A stretch of DNA of 64,000 nucleotides from Cymbidium sinense. Lineage: Eukaryota; Streptophyta; Magnoliopsida; Asparagales; Orchidaceae. Shown here piece after piece: positions 37,831-51,510 of this stretch. Under the pieces are notes generated by a model. It was given only the letters and a program-made list of their open reading frames with translations, was not told the origin of the DNA and did not search any database. The DNA lies in assembly GCA_021442155.1 (NCBI GenBank), contig CM038229.1, positions 74,110,443-74,174,442 of the forward strand, read 5' to 3'. Each line of letters begins with the position of its first letter. Positions within the stretch are counted from its first letter, which is position 1. A program made the position numbers and the translations under genes.

Positions 37831-39500
37831 GCATCTCATTATAATTCTATGTAAAGCAGTCTTTATATTCATAAAATAATGCTTTAAATTCTTTCGATCT
37901 TTTTTATGTGAGGTTAAAGATAACAAAAGTTGTCCTAGGCTCTTCTTTGATACCTAGGTTAATTTTTTGAAGTTCGTCAATCATGGCTTGATTACTTCAT
38001 TGAATTATTTCAGGGTTGCTTTGAAGTTGATTATTAATTCATCTTCAAGCACATTTTCATTCCCCTATGAGGTACACTTTTATATATTTATGATTTTAAA
38101 AGGACTTTCCACCTTATCATCTATGGTTTTAAATGAGCTTCCTGAGGCATCTGATGAAGGAATATATCCTAATCCCTATGTAATGAATTTTCCTTATCCA
38201 ATGGAACTCAACATTATCTTTTGCCATAACCTTTGAACAATCAAGCTTGTGCATTCAATTATGATATGGATATTGTTTCAATAGCTATTTAAAGTAGATG
38301 AAAAGTATTGAGCAATGATTATTGAAACATGTTCTTCCTCAAAATTATCTTCTTCAAATGGTTCTTGCATAGAATTTTTGCTTTGCTCTTCAACTTTATA
38401 GAAGAGGTTCCATGATCATTATAACCCTTTCTAGAAGGAATATAGAATATTTTAAATTGTTCTATTTTTTTCTCTCCTTGGAGTTCATAAGAATTTTATA
38501 TGTGCTTTTGATATTAACATTATTTTCATAGCCTTATCAGAGACTTGAGACTCAGGCAATCTTATTAGAGATATATGTTTTTTTTTCTAATTGTTTGGTC
38601 ACACTGCTAGTACTAGCCATTTCTTTCTTTTGATTAGTTGAGGCCCTCCTAGGTACTAATTTTTCTTCATTCTCTTCAATATCACTACTAAGGTGGGGAA
38701 TTACCTTGGGTTGTTTTGATTCATTAGTAATTTTATCTTTTGGATCCCAACTCCTTAACATTAGTTTGATAAGCATCTGGCATCATCGTAAGTCTTGATT
38801 TTGTGTATCAAGAATGAATTCATATCCCCATCAATATAATGCTCTTCACCATTTTGGATATATTTCATGCATTGATGAATAGTCAATGGTACAATACCTT
38901 ACTCATGAATTCATGGTTACCAATGAGTGCCTATATGCAACTTTGGCCTTGATTACATGAAATTTAGTATATGTATATAATTCCTTGAAGTGTATGGGTA
39001 GGATAATAGACCCTAAGGTTTGCTACCCTTGTTCATAAAACCTTGTAAAAATATTTTGCTCTTATTGAGGTATCAAGCATCCAAATCTAATGCCCTAAGT
39101 GTCTTGGTTGTCAGGAAATTGATTGAAGCACTTGGGTTAATCAACACTCTCTTCATGCATGTAGAAATAAATTTAGTCATAATATAGAGAGGTCAATTGT
39201 GTTCAGTCGTTCCAAGTAGAAAGTCTATATTATTAAAAGTGATAGTTGCTGGTTTTCATAAGATAAGATCATCTTTCATTCTCTCTTCAATGAAGAATGC
39301 TTCATATAATTTTAGGCTTTGTACAACTTTTATTAAGGTCTCTCTCATATCCTAGGATAGCATAAGAGCATCATATATACTTGATTGAGTAGGAAGCTTG
39401 TGTAAGTCTGTCAGACCATTATAGTATACCCCTATTTTGGTTGACTTTTGGGGTTTAGTCGATGGTGGAGGTAAGACATTATCATTAATTTTAATTTCTT
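37831..39500 (-). pseudogene. Protease region and flanking linkers of element B
   Basis: Between gag and RT the frame is badly broken. Near 39420-39300 the - strand reads 'LHKLPTQSSIYDALMLS', a phrase typical just upstream of Tat proteases. Near 39240-39100 'RVLINPSASINFLTTKTL' matches the retropepsin core, but the active-site Asp-Ser-Gly has decayed to Asn-Pro-Ser. The piece 38776-38552 (74 codons) is charged linker with no domain. Confidence 0.65.
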
Positions 39501-41800
39501 TGCCTTTTTTTTCTGGTTTCTATTATTGAGGTTGAGGAATCTTTTTTCCACTTATGATTTACACCTATATTACTTATTCTACTTGGCTTTTCTTATTAGA
39601 AGAAGTTTTTAAGCTTTGTAACTTTTTAGAGTTCGAGAATCTTCATGACTCTCAGAGCTACTATTTAATTCAAGATGTAGTTTCATAGAGCCTAGATTAT
39701 TTTTTTTATAGGCTTTTCTTTGGAAAACATTTCTCTTCTTCAAAATTAGGTGAAGTTGTAACTATACTTATCATTTGACATGTTTCTCTTACAACTTCTT
39801 TTTTAAGCTTTTCTGTGTTGAGCTATAAATGTACATATATTCCTCTAACCTAATTGGGCTTCATGAAGTTGTTCATACTCCTTTAGAGAATCTACTATTT
39901 TATGTGACTCAGATTTTCATTTTTGAGCTTTCTTTTTTTTCTTGACTTATGTGGCTTTGATGTACAGGGAATATTATTTTTCATCCGCTCCTTCATTTTG
40001 TATAAAATTACCCCTAATTAGGGGAAGTATCCTAAGATCAATTTCAAGTTCTAAGGCATTCCTCCATTGAACATCCTCTAAAGCTAAAGTTATTGATCAT
40101 TCTTTTAGTTTTTTAAGATGAAAGTTTCCCAGCAACCTTTTTCTGCTTGTAATTATGTTGTTTTTTTTTGTCTTTATTTGTGACCTAAGTCTTGCTCGAC
40201 ATAGCCTTCTCATTTGGCTGTGCAGTAGTAATAACACTTATCTTTTCCTTTTTAAGATTTATTAAGATAATTTCTAACAAACTAAGTTCCTTATTGCGAT
40301 AGCTTTTCTCAACCCTGTCTTTAAAAATAAAATAATTTTCAATTGAGTGATTTATAAGCCTATGAAAGGGACAATAACTAGGATCATTTACCTTCTCTAT
40401 GTAATTTGGTTGATGCAACTTTAGCAATTATAACCCTAACTTTAGCATACATTTGAAAATCTTAGTAGTATATTCTCTCTTAAATGAGTATTGGTTAGCC
40501 ATCTTCTCTAGGAGGATTTGTACTCTTTTCTTTTTCTCAATCAACTTCATAACCAATTGCAAATATGATGTTCTTTTGTTTTTCTTTTTGTCTACTATAA
40601 ATGTGAATGTTATATTCACATCATACTTTTTTTACTCTTATAGTTTGGGCTACTTTCCTCTTTTGACAAAGTTATTATAGCTCAAATTAAGCCCTTTTTT
40701 ATTTAAGCAACCTTTCAAACTTGACTACACAATCTAATAGTTTTTTTAATATATAGATTATATCCATGGCAAGATGTGGAGCTATTTGATCATCAATATT
40801 TTCCATGAGGAGTTCCACTGCATACTTTTTTTATGAGTTATTGATCACTTCTCATGCTAAGGTTCATCTATTGGAGATATATATTTAGTGACACTCTCAT
40901 CCTTTCAACTTTTTCTCCAAGGCAAGATCTATAATTGTTACATTCTTTCTTGCACCTAAAATTCTCTTGATGAAGAGTGCTTCTAGTTCAATGAATATTA
41001 TTACTAAGTCATTAGGAAATTCATCATAACATTTGAAGGACATATGGGTAAGACAGCTGATGAATTGACAAAGAAATAAAGCATTGTTTTTGTTAGTATT
41101 TTTGCATGATACTTTAAATTGAGCCAAATGTTTTCACAGATTTTTTATGCCTAAGAAGGTATTGAACTTTGGCACAATGTATCCCTTATGATACTATACT
41201 TGATCATACAGATATATGGTCATCTTTTTCTACCAATTTCTAATAGTTTCTAAAGCTATCAGATTTAACCTTTTGGCTAGTGAGATCTTCCATTTGGAAT
41301 GGTGATAGCACAGGCTTCTTGATAAGAGCTCGATATGGCTTCTCAAGTTCTTGCTTTTATGTCAGCTCTAGTAAATTGAGTGGAGCATTTTGTATACCCT
41401 CATTCTCACACTACTAGCTTATTTCTCTCGGTGGATTTCTTAGAGGTATCCATTATGTTGTTGCTATAAGGTTAAGCTAATCAAATAAGTTCTTGAATAG
41501 CCCTCTCATTTCATTAAGGTGGTTATTGAGCTGATTGATTTTTTGGTCTCTCCTTTAGAGTTGAGAACCCATCTGTTGTTGTAGCCTTTCTACAATATCT
41601 GAGAGTTCTTCAATCACTTTCAGTCCTACTTAAGCTTCACCTCTAGGCTCTGGTGACTTGAGTTTTGTTGTTAATCCTCCTCGTATTCAAACACTACACA
41701 TTTGTTTCATAGCAGTGTCAATCATAATGATTTTGACTTCCATGTGATCAGGATCTTCATTATTTTTGAGATTTAAACTTTGCAATTATTCATTGGTTAT
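39501..41800 (-). pseudogene. Decayed gag of element B
   Basis: Reading leftwards, the capsid region shows 'YHKGYIVPKFNTF' (about 41200-41165), then the open piece 41127-40897 with 'MAQFKVSCKN', 'LFLCQFISCLT' and 'IIDLALEKK', all typical of Tat-lineage capsid. A zinc-knuckle-like stretch, 'NDPSYCPFHRLINHSIENYF', lies in the open piece 40427-40185; its last Cys is replaced by Asn-Tyr. 40184-39501 is linker with no domain seen. The protein would form the particle shell. Confidence 0.7.
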
Positions 41801-42137
41801 GAGATCTTCATCTTCTCAAAAAAGTTGATCATCCATGTCATCATCCATTGGCCAATTTATATTGATGCTTCATTGATGATAAGTTACTTTATCAATATCT
41901 AGGGTAGTTGATTCATGCTGAGCTCCTTTCTCTTCAACATCTTTCAATCATTTGGCCCTTCATATTATTCAAGACCTCCTAGTGATGGATCTCTGAGAAT
42001 GAGTTTTAGATGCTACATCCTAGTGTTCACTGATTGATGGAAGTGGGAATTCTATCTTTTGGTGAGATTGAGAGAACTTGGTATTGGAGGTGAGAAAAGA
42101 AGATATATTGGATAACTAGCATTCCCACCAAAGATTG
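41801..42137 (-). other. Leader of element B
   Basis: This lies between the LTR end (ATTAACA, reading on the - strand at about 42138) and gag. A TTGGTGGGAATGC stretch directly after the LTR end could be the remains of a primer-binding site, but I cannot assign the tRNA. Confidence 0.35.
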
Positions 42138-42560
42138 TTAATGTTTGGCCATAAAGCTCTCAAACCACAAGAATAACTCAAATAATTTATAATTACTAAA
42201 AAATTCCATTCATTCTAGTAAGGGGCTATTTATAGCCATTACAAGCATCTTTCAAAAGATGAGAATTCAAAATATGGAGGGAAAGGTGGGAGGCCACATT
42301 AATATGAAGCATTAAATTACCTTATTATTTTATATCATCCATTGATTTCACTTACTATTATTTTATGTGGTCTTTTTGAACAAAGTAAATTCTATAAGGT
42401 CTCTTTGAACAAAGTAATACATAGTTGCTAACAATGATCCTTTGATCAAAAAAGGATTTACTACCTCTAACTAAATTGACAAGCCATGATTGCTTGAGAT
42501 GATAAAACCATGGGATCTTGATCATACGCACCATCATTCCCCCATCCATATGCTTGAAGT
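42138..42560 (-). mobile_element. Probable 5' LTR of element B
   Basis: Placed by three features: a strong TATA box on the - strand (42225-42238), an AACATTAACA end before the gag leader, and the direction of the gag-pol remnants. It is only about 0.4 kb, far shorter than the other LTRs, so B is a different family. The outer edge is a guess because no second copy of this LTR is in the window. Confidence 0.45.
42225..42238 (-). promoter_or_regulatory. TATA box of the element B LTR
   Basis: GGCTATAAATAGCC is a near-consensus plant TATA box and is also a perfect palindrome. It would drive transcription leftwards into gag. Confidence 0.55.
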
Positions 42561-43473
42561 TAAATAATGATGAGTTTTATATGTTTTAAACTCCATACTC
42601 CATTTGATGGTAATATATTCTAAGCAAACAGCAACCTAATGAAAACCTTAATCAGAAGTTCTCTCTCATCATTGGGAGAAGTAACTATAAGTGCTTGTGT
42701 CTACAAAAAACCTAAAATAAAATCTAAAGTCCTCACAAAAGGAGGGCATAATTTTTGGATAATATTTTATCTAAATTCATCTACCTTTTACAAAATTGAT
42801 CGGCATTGACCTCAAACTCTCTTTATTGAGAGGTTGGGGGCAAAATTTTGGAGCCCACACTAGAGAATTTTTAAATTTGAAATGCCATGCATGGTTACTA
42901 TACCACTTTTAAAATTCAAATGAATCCAATCACCTTAGGTTTATGTCAAAATAATAATAATTCATGGTGCTTCCTATAGCTTTTTGTAAGAGAGAAATAC
43001 TTATCAATAATTAACCAGGGTTGATTCACAAAATATATTATAGCATAAACTCTTGATCATAAATAGTCATATCTTCTCACTCAAAAATAAATAATTTACA
43101 TCATTTATAGCACATAGAATATTCTTGCACCATTCAACTTTAAATGACATCATGATTTAATTAAACTAGCTTAAATGATAGTTTATAATGACTCGTACTT
43201 TTTAGTGCAATCCTGATCAAGACATGAGTATAAGACACACTTGAATTGTTTGATTAAATTAGTCAAATTAACCATATCCTTCTTTGTAGCCATTTTGGAC
43301 ACACTAAAAGAAATATGTTCTATATCCTCCCTTCTAATTATATAATGTGCAAGAATTTTATATCTTTGTTTGGATCTTAGTGATGTCTCTTTGAATGATA
43401 CATTTCTTAATTACTAAAAGGAATGTCCCAATGTAGATAAACTACCATCATAACTAAGTATATAAACATTTTG
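42561..43473. other. Spacer without recognisable features
   Basis: AT-rich sequence with short chance frames on both strands. I see no gene, repeat or element end in it. Confidence 0.5.
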
Positions 43474-44771
<1,298 letters not shown>

Positions 44772-44933
44772 GAAAGATTTACATACATATCACAAAATTT
44801 TTATGCATGTATATATCTAATACCTAAAGCTAGATATTTACTTATCTAATGCTTTCGTATGCTTAGAAATATACAATTTTTTTTAAAAGTATATGATGAT
44901 GATATTTTTGATGTAATATTGAAGATTAAGATG

Positions 44934-44982
<49 letters not shown>

Positions 44983-45048
44983 AAAATTAAAATTTGGGTA
45001 TTAAATATTTAAATACATAAAAATTGTGTGGTATGTATGTAAAACCAC
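44772..45048. mobile_element. MITE-like foldback element
   Basis: The ends are inverted copies: TTTACATACATATCAC near 44778 and its complement GTATGTATGTAAA near 45030, with similarity extending about 60 bases inward. The 277-base interior is AT-rich with a TA tract and no coding. Both sides carry the same 10 bases, TTTAATTTAT (44762-44771 and 45049-45058), a likely target duplication. A 9-11 bp duplication suggests a Mutator-like family. Confidence 0.6.
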
Positions 45049-45989
45049 TTTAATTTATATAAATAATAAATATTTTAATTTATCAAAAGCTAATAGGCTC
45101 TCTATTGAATTGAAGGATTTTATTTCAAAATATTATATAAAATGAGTAGATTTTTTTAAAATTATCATATACATGAGTTAATTCAAATTAAAAATATGAA
45201 TAAAAATAAATTTAAATTTATTAACGTATTTCTAATATTAAAATAATTTTTATTTAACTCAAATAAAATTTAATATTTTATAAAAATTATTTATTTTATT
45301 TAAATAAATTATAAATATTTAATTAAAGATTTTTTTAAAAAAAATAGATTAAATTTGTGATATGCCTCCGTTATAAATTTCAAAATACTTTCATAATGAT
45401 ACATAATTTTTAAAACAGGTAATATTTTTGTGAATTTACATACATAACACATAATTATGTATTTGTATATCAAAAATTTTAACTTTGATATTTATGTAAA
45501 TTATCAATTTGAACACTTTCTAAAAGTGACTTGCATATGTGACCACGACATTATGAAATTCCATTATAAAGAAATCCCTTAAGGCCTCAATGCTGACTAA
45601 TTTTGTCTTGCCCTTTAAATTTTTATTTTTTTATAAATTATTGACGTCCTTAATTTTTCAACCACAATCTCACTCAAAGAATGTTGAATTAATTTGCAAG
45701 CATCAATTCATTTATTATTTTCTTTTGTTATAATAGATTGTTTCTTTAGCATCAAATTTTAAAATTACATTGTTTTTTGATAAAAGTGTTTTAGCCATGA
45801 CTTCTTTTTTCTTTTAGGGGATTTTTGGTTTGATATATTTAGCATGTAAAACAAACCAAACACAGGGATTTTAATATTTTAAGTGTTTAGAATGATACAA
45901 AATAAAAATTTGATGTCTTTGTGATGTATTTGAAATATATTAGAAGGGTGATTTATGATGCATTTAAAATTTGTTCAATTTAGGGTAAT
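45049..45989. other. AT-rich spacer with a second small foldback
   Basis: No gene is visible. At about 45431-45505 a short foldback with AATTTACATA/TATGTAAATT ends resembles one end of the element at 44772-45048 and may be a deleted relative. The rest is simple AT-rich DNA up to the broken end of the flippase pseudogene. Confidence 0.4.
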
Positions 45990-46806
45990 TTGCAAGTAAA
46001 GTGGCTCATAGTGAGGGCAATTTGCAAGTTCACGGCCCATATGATGCAAGTGAACATGGCGGTTCCCATGGCAGCCATGTCAGCAGTTCGCCCTTCAAAC
46101 TGGAATGCCTGCTCATAGAAGATACTGATGTTGATGAAAAATGCTACAAGGGATGAGTAGATACCATTCACCGTCCATGCAATGATCCTTAACCAATCAA
46201 AGAACAAATTCTTGGGTCCTTGCTAGTACAAAGCTGAGAACTGCAAAGGATAAGTTAAACACTAATTATGAGACATTTTACTTTGTCAACTAATAAAAAA
46301 GACTTAGCTATTCATATCCATAGCATTTGGTACTCCATAAACTTAATTAAAAAGATAATAAATAATAAATTGTTGTTCCTAATTTAAATTAATATGAATA
46401 TTTAAATGTTCTAATTTGCATGTTCAATAGGCATATGGTTAAAACAAACCTGTAGGCATACTTCAGAGGGCACATCTTGCTCAAAAACTCCAAGTGATAT
46501 AACTGGTAATGATGTGAGAATGATATTGATGCCTATGTAAGCCTCAAAATAAAATAAAGTGAGGCCAAATGCTATATTCTTGTAAAAGAAATAGCACACC
46601 TGCATGCACATGAAGAGTTCAGGGAAGTATCAACTGAAACATATTTGCAAACATGTTTAGAGAGCTATTTATAAAAGTTGTATCAGCATAAGTATCTTGT
46701 AGCTTACCATCTGTGCAATCCTTTTATAGCACCAATGACCGAGGACAACAAGAAGCCTTTCCAGGCACCGAAATTGGGCAATAGAGAAGTCGCTAGCCAT
46801 CACATC
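45990..46806 (-). pseudogene. Flippase exons 8 to 10 and broken 3' end
   Basis: Exon 8 (46806-46708) is open ('[20 protein letters not shown]'). Exon 9 (46599-46450) has '[20 protein letters not shown]' joined directly to '[19 protein letters not shown]', an in-frame loss of about 18 residues (the usual 'GFSGQ..YNDWY' loop). Exon 10 starts at 46240 with 'ALY*QGPKN' (CAG to TAG, 46225-46223), then is open to 'ALTMSHFT'. There the homology stops near 45990, leaving out the last membrane spans and tail. Confidence 0.9.
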
Positions 46807-47018
46807 CTATGTAATGCTGAAGCATTATTAGACCATGTTCCATCAAGTAAAAAGCTCCCTGAACTAAAACTACAACATATAGGGGAGTTGTATAAGCCCA
46901 ATCAACTATATAATGATTTGCTAGTCAGACATTCAAAAGAAGGGTTCTGAACAAAGAAACGTATCAGCTGTGAAACAAATTGTTGTTCAAAAAATAATAT
47001 CATGAAATGAGCACAAAC

Positions 47019-47770
47019 CTGCATTCCTTCCACTCCACTAATCCCAACACCAATATCAGCCTCTTGTATCATGCCAACATCATTTGCACCATCTTCTATT
47101 GCTAAAGTAGTTTTTCACAAGTCGAGTTACCTTGAAAGAACGGATTGCAACATATTGCTAAAGCTATGATGGCAAAATTTTTACAAAAATACCAGTGCTT
47201 TCTACTTCAGGGAGACAGGACAACATATGACAGAAGCACAATCAACAGCTAGACCAAGAAAATGATGCTTCATATCTTCATCCTCCAAGGCATAACTCAA
47301 AGCTTTCCCATCAATGATTAAAGCAAATGCTGCATGAGGATCCTTCTCTAGCTTGATCATTTGAGAAGCATTGGTGATTTGAAGCAAAAGGTTATCTTTG
47401 ATGGTCTGCTCAGACACCAGGCATGAAAGGAAAGCCTGCTATGAATCAACAACTTTGGCAGAAGCCTGAAAAGATTACCAACGCTTCAAGAAAAAAGTTA
47501 TCATACCTTCTTTGCATCTTGGTCTATAAAATCTGTATTCGTTGTTGATATAGATATCTGTTTCATTCCTCGCTGAAACAAGCTACATGGAAATCTGCAA
47601 AAATAAGTATTTTGTAAATGTTAACATCTCGTGTAAGGGGAAAAAATGTGTGAGGCATAAGATTTTTTTGGTTGAGTTTCAAGTAGGAATACCCTATGTT
47701 TATGGCAGTTTCCATCTTGCCACCCGTTAGAATCGGATCTTTGGCTAGTTTGTTTTACACACTAAGGAAC
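47019..47770 (-). pseudogene. Flippase exons 4 to 7
   Basis: Exon 4 (47770-47693) has 'VP*C' (CAG to TAG, 47764-47762), a frameshift with loss of 'GLKIWV', and TGDK changed to TGGK. Exon 5 (47594-47507) is open ('QRGMKQISISTTNTDFID'). Exon 6 (47465-47193) reads '[19 protein letters not shown]' and 'DCASVICC' with TAG at 47441 and 47204, the latter replacing Gln in 'SPKQKALV'. Exon 7 (47130-47019) lost about 14 bases in 'KEGTGKTTL' and has GDGANDV changed to EDGANDV, but keeps '[19 protein letters not shown]'. These damage the P domain hinge and Mg-binding region. Confidence 0.9.
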
Positions 47771-47838
47771 CTAGAGTAAACAAAAATGGTCATGGATGAT
47801 GGAAGAACATAAGAAATTAGTAAAATGATAATAAATAC

Positions 47839-48357
47839 CCCTTTCTAGTTTATCCTCAACAGCAGTTGCTCCTACAAGGACTAATTCCCGCTCCATCATA
47901 TCAGCAACCTGCTCTAGTTGAGCATCTCTATCAGGTCCAATGGCAACCTTTGCTCTGAGAAATTCTTCATTCCAAGTTGAATACTCTGATTCATTTAACA
48001 CTTTGTATGCCAAAGCTAATGTGCGCAAGCCTGCTTCTCCAAATTCATTTAGATGCTTCAAGGTATCCGCTCCAAACATTTTTCCATTCTTTGACAGTCT
48101 ATCAAAAATGATGTTGCGTGCATTTTAAGAATTTCATGTTGAGATGTAGAAGTTTCTTTTATTTTTGTCTCCATAATTTATGGCTATAGAAGCAAGAGAG
48201 TATACGTGTAGGGAAGAGAAAATTTTGAAAATAAAAAAGAACAAACCTATCTGTACCTTTGCAGAGAAGAATTATCTGCCCACTCTCATCCTAAACAACG
48301 ACAGACATTCACTTCCTTTTGCAATTGAATTCAATTAGATTCAAAATGTTAAATTCC
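47839..48357 (-). pseudogene. Flippase exons 2 and 3
   Basis: Exon 2 (48357-48247) lies between TAGCAG and AG|GTTTGT and covers the nucleotide-binding 'LLCKGTD' motif. It has TGA at 48311 ('KRK*MSV', Arg expected) and TAG at 48293 ('VV*DE', Arg expected). Exon 3 (48113-47839) is fully open, 'NGKMFGADTLKHLNEFGEAG' to 'LVGATAVEDKLE'. Its acceptor, which joins correctly only at 48114/48113 to rebuild 'D-S-I-I-F', reads AA instead of AG. Confidence 0.9.
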
Positions 48358-48437
48358 CTGCTAAAAAAGACAATCTCAGTAGAAGAATTTGGCAGAAGAT
48401 AAGATAAGGTAATATCAGCATTCATTCAAGTTCTAAC

Positions 48438-49810
48438 CTTTGATATGGAAATGGATAGTTTTCTCGGATGAACACACATGACTGAGTTCTTTTATAGAAC
48501 TCAAAGCCAAATTCTCTTGCAGCAACAAGAAAAGCTCCTTCATCAGGTGACTCTGCCTCATATGTGAAGTTACCAGTTTCCTCATCATGTTCGGGAATTG
48601 CTATGTGACAAACTGCAAGAACTCGGAAGAACATTACAAGGGTTTGTGGATTTGGTTCCTTCATCCAATTGCCTTGAAGTAGACGGTCATCTTCAAAGCT
48701 GAAACCTTTTATCTTAGTCATTGGATCCTTCTCAACCTTGCCAGTAACACCACCCTCCAGTTCAATTACTGAAGATTCATCCTCATTGCTAATCCAATAA
48801 TCAGCCGGGAAGCACTTGTGGCCAAGGGAACCAGACATCTCAGAAGCAATATGCTTTGCAGCAGCAACTTCTACTTTGCTAGAGCGTACACCATAAGACA
48901 CTCCTGCAATAGAACACTTTAGAAAGTCTATCTGATTGCAAGTCAGTGTACCAATTTTGTCCGACAAGATTGTATCAACCTGCCCAAGCTCCTCATTTAA
49001 ATTTGAGGTCCTAGCTTGGGCCGGTTTTCCAGTCTCCTCATCATACATCTGAATGTCCTGGTTAATAAACATCGCTTGTAAGACCTTCACAACCTCTATA
49101 GAAACATAGAGAGAAACGGGTATAAGATACCCATAAAGGATGAGAGCAGTCACAAGATGGAAAATGCCAGACAATGCAGACATCGATGGGTTGTACAAAG
49201 TAGAGGCATTTTCTGGTTGAAGGTACCACCAATTTGGCATTCCGAACTTAGTATATACTGCAAAGCCAATTGAGTGATCAATGAAATCAGAACAAGTAGA
49301 GTGAACAGAATGTATATAATGTAATCTATCTTCTTCTCAATGCTACTCCTCTTCGATGGTGATTCTGTTGAGTTTTGCATGACTTTGCTATCATGACCCG
49401 TAAAAATAACTACCCCATAGATGTAAGATGTGTTTCTCAGTTTTGAATCTCTAAGAAGAATTTGGTTGGGGTCCAAAGAATACACTTGCTTCTCATACTC
49501 CAAATTTCCCACAAAGGTGTATAGACAAGGATTGATAAAAATCCTTGAAAGCCTTCTCATCATCAAAAGGCAAGGTCACATCCAATGCTCTCTTCACCTT
49601 CAAATTCGTCTCCCCATCCAAATTCATAGTCTCTACATAGCATATCCCATCCTCATAGCTCGAGGAAAGCAGAAGCAAATCAGCAGGAAAAAAACTGATC
49701 TTTCTCAACCTTCACTATATCACCAACCAAGATTCTATGCCACTTCTTGTAACAAAAATTCCCATCCCCTTTATGGGTACTAACCTTCCTTCTATTCACC
49801 TTCATGTCTA
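48438..49810 (-). pseudogene. Flippase exon 1, 3' part
   Basis: Coding resumes with 'MKVNRRKVSTHKGDGNF'. The actuator motif is intact in '[16 protein letters not shown]'. An extra T in a run of seven (near 49690) shifts the frame, a ~25-base loss near 49545 removes 'SGTI..CED', and a one-base loss near 49275 shifts it again. From there 272 codons are open to 48438 and include the phosphorylation site. The catalytic Asp is kept, but DKTGT reads DKIGT (codon 48955-48953, a C-to-T change). The nucleotide-binding region continues to the donor AAG|GTTAGA at 48438. Confidence 0.95.
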
Positions 49811-51510
49811 TTGACCTCCACTTATGGTTCATAAATCAAATGAATCAATAAAATTAAAATAAATATTGACGAAGTAATATCGCATGAATTAGGTTTAAAA
49901 ATCCCCCTAATTGTGCTCAGAATAAATTGGATTCGCTTCGATTTGAAAATTCGACTTCGCAATGCACCTAAAATATTAAAATTAATTAAATAGAAAAATA
50001 TCGAATCAATTAATAGTCAATCAAATAATTAAAATCAAATTTTAATGAAATTATGCGCATACCGAAGTTAGGAAGCCTCGATGACATCCAAATAACCCCC
50101 GTTTGTGAAATCGATTGCGCCATTGTCGCCAAAACGTCGAAACCTAACAAAAGACGTCTTCCGTGATCGATTCGGCAAAGTATATGCAAACTTTGAGTGA
50201 TTCGAATGCGCCGTCACATAATTTAAATCTAATTTCACTCCAATCATCGTCGACATTATTAAAATGACCTTCGATTGCAAAATCGATCATGTCGTTGCAT
50301 TCGGCACAATGAAAATACCTAAAATTGACACCCATATTGCTAGGGTTTGTTACACGAAATAAATTTATAAAATTTGATGCAAAATAATATTAATTTGTAA
50401 TTAGATTAACTAATGGCTGCTTAATCCATTATTTTCCCTAATTCCTATCTTAATCCAGTCGCCCAAGTGAGAAATTGAAAAGAGCGGTCGCCTAAGGGAT
50501 CGAAATAAGGGTTTCATTCTTTTCCTTGCATGACCGAGCTCTCATTTTCCCCCTCACACACAATACTCCCTCTTGGTCTCCCTCTCTCATTCCCTACTCT
50601 CAGTCTCAACTCCTCTCACACGACGCTCTCAGTTCCAAGGCTCTCGCGTGATTCTCCCTCTTTCGTTTCTTGCTGATGACCGGAGACCCCTCGTACAGTG
50701 CTTTCTCCGTCCTTCGTGATCCCTAATTGACCTTGAGTGTGGATCGACCAAGCTTCAGCCAACCGAACTCTTCCTCTTCCATTCCTTCTACAATTGGAAG
50801 TTCCATGTTGTTTCTATTCAACCTCTACCATTCTTGCTTTGCAGGTTACCTAGGTTTTACCTAAAGGAAGTAATGAGTATATAATGATTTCATGCTGATT
50901 TTGAATTGCTTTTGGATTGCTGAAATCTATTGTTTTGGTTGTATGCTTTGAAGCTCTCTTTGTTGCCTATCTGTAAAGCTAGTCCTTTGAGAAGGGATGT
51001 AGTTATACTTGGCTGTTGTACTGCTATAGCTATTATCTTCCCAACTTCTGGTTTGCACGTTGACATTGATTTGGATGAAGATGTGAAAATGGCTCTACTT
51101 GTTAATGACATAAATGCATATCCCTTTCTATTTCCATTTGTATTTATGAATATACGTGAAGGGATTTCCTTCCATTTTTGTTGGACTTGTTTTTTGGGTT
51201 TGCGATAGCATGAAATTAAGATGATTGGGATTTATGCTACAAGCTTTCAGTTTGCTATTTTCTCCTTCTAAGATTGAGCCGAGGAGTTCATTCTCTTTGC
51301 TTCGGTTCCTACTTTCCTTTCGTCCATCTGTTCCTCTATGTTGGATGCATGAGCTGAGGCTTCCTCCTCCTCCCGCTGTCCAATGATTCATCATCCAATC
51401 TCTGCTTGCAGAAGAACTCTAAACTCTTTAGGTTTCTCTAAACTTACTATTGTTGATCCTAATGGACAAGCTAAGTATTTAGTTGCTCTTGTTCTCATAA
51501 TATATATTTT
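49811..51510 (+). mobile_element. 1.7-kb CpG-rich, gene-like insertion in flippase exon 1
   Basis: This splits exon 1 between 'RRFM*D' and 'MKVNRRKV'. Flanks share TAGGACAT/TAGACAT, a possible target duplication. The 49870-50345 part is strikingly CpG-rich and, on the - strand, has a frame (50335-50144) ending near intron-like GTATGC...TTTTAG signals. On the + strand 50450-50870 looks like a promoter/5'UTR (CT-rich, ending TTGCTTTGCAG). Near 51411 CTTGCAG precedes a frame reading 'LGFSKLTIVDPNGQAKYLVA'. I recognise neither protein. It may be host-gene fragments carried by a transposon (Pack-MULE or Helitron type). No terminal inverted repeats were found. Confidence 0.5.

Noticed and set aside
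49430..49783. 117-codon + strand frame
   Set aside because: It is antisense to flippase exon 1.
50890..51394. Three overlapping frames in the exon 1 insertion (50890-51111, 50930-51208, 51128-51394)
   Set aside because: They oppose each other, match no family I know, and lie in what looks like UTR or intron sequence.
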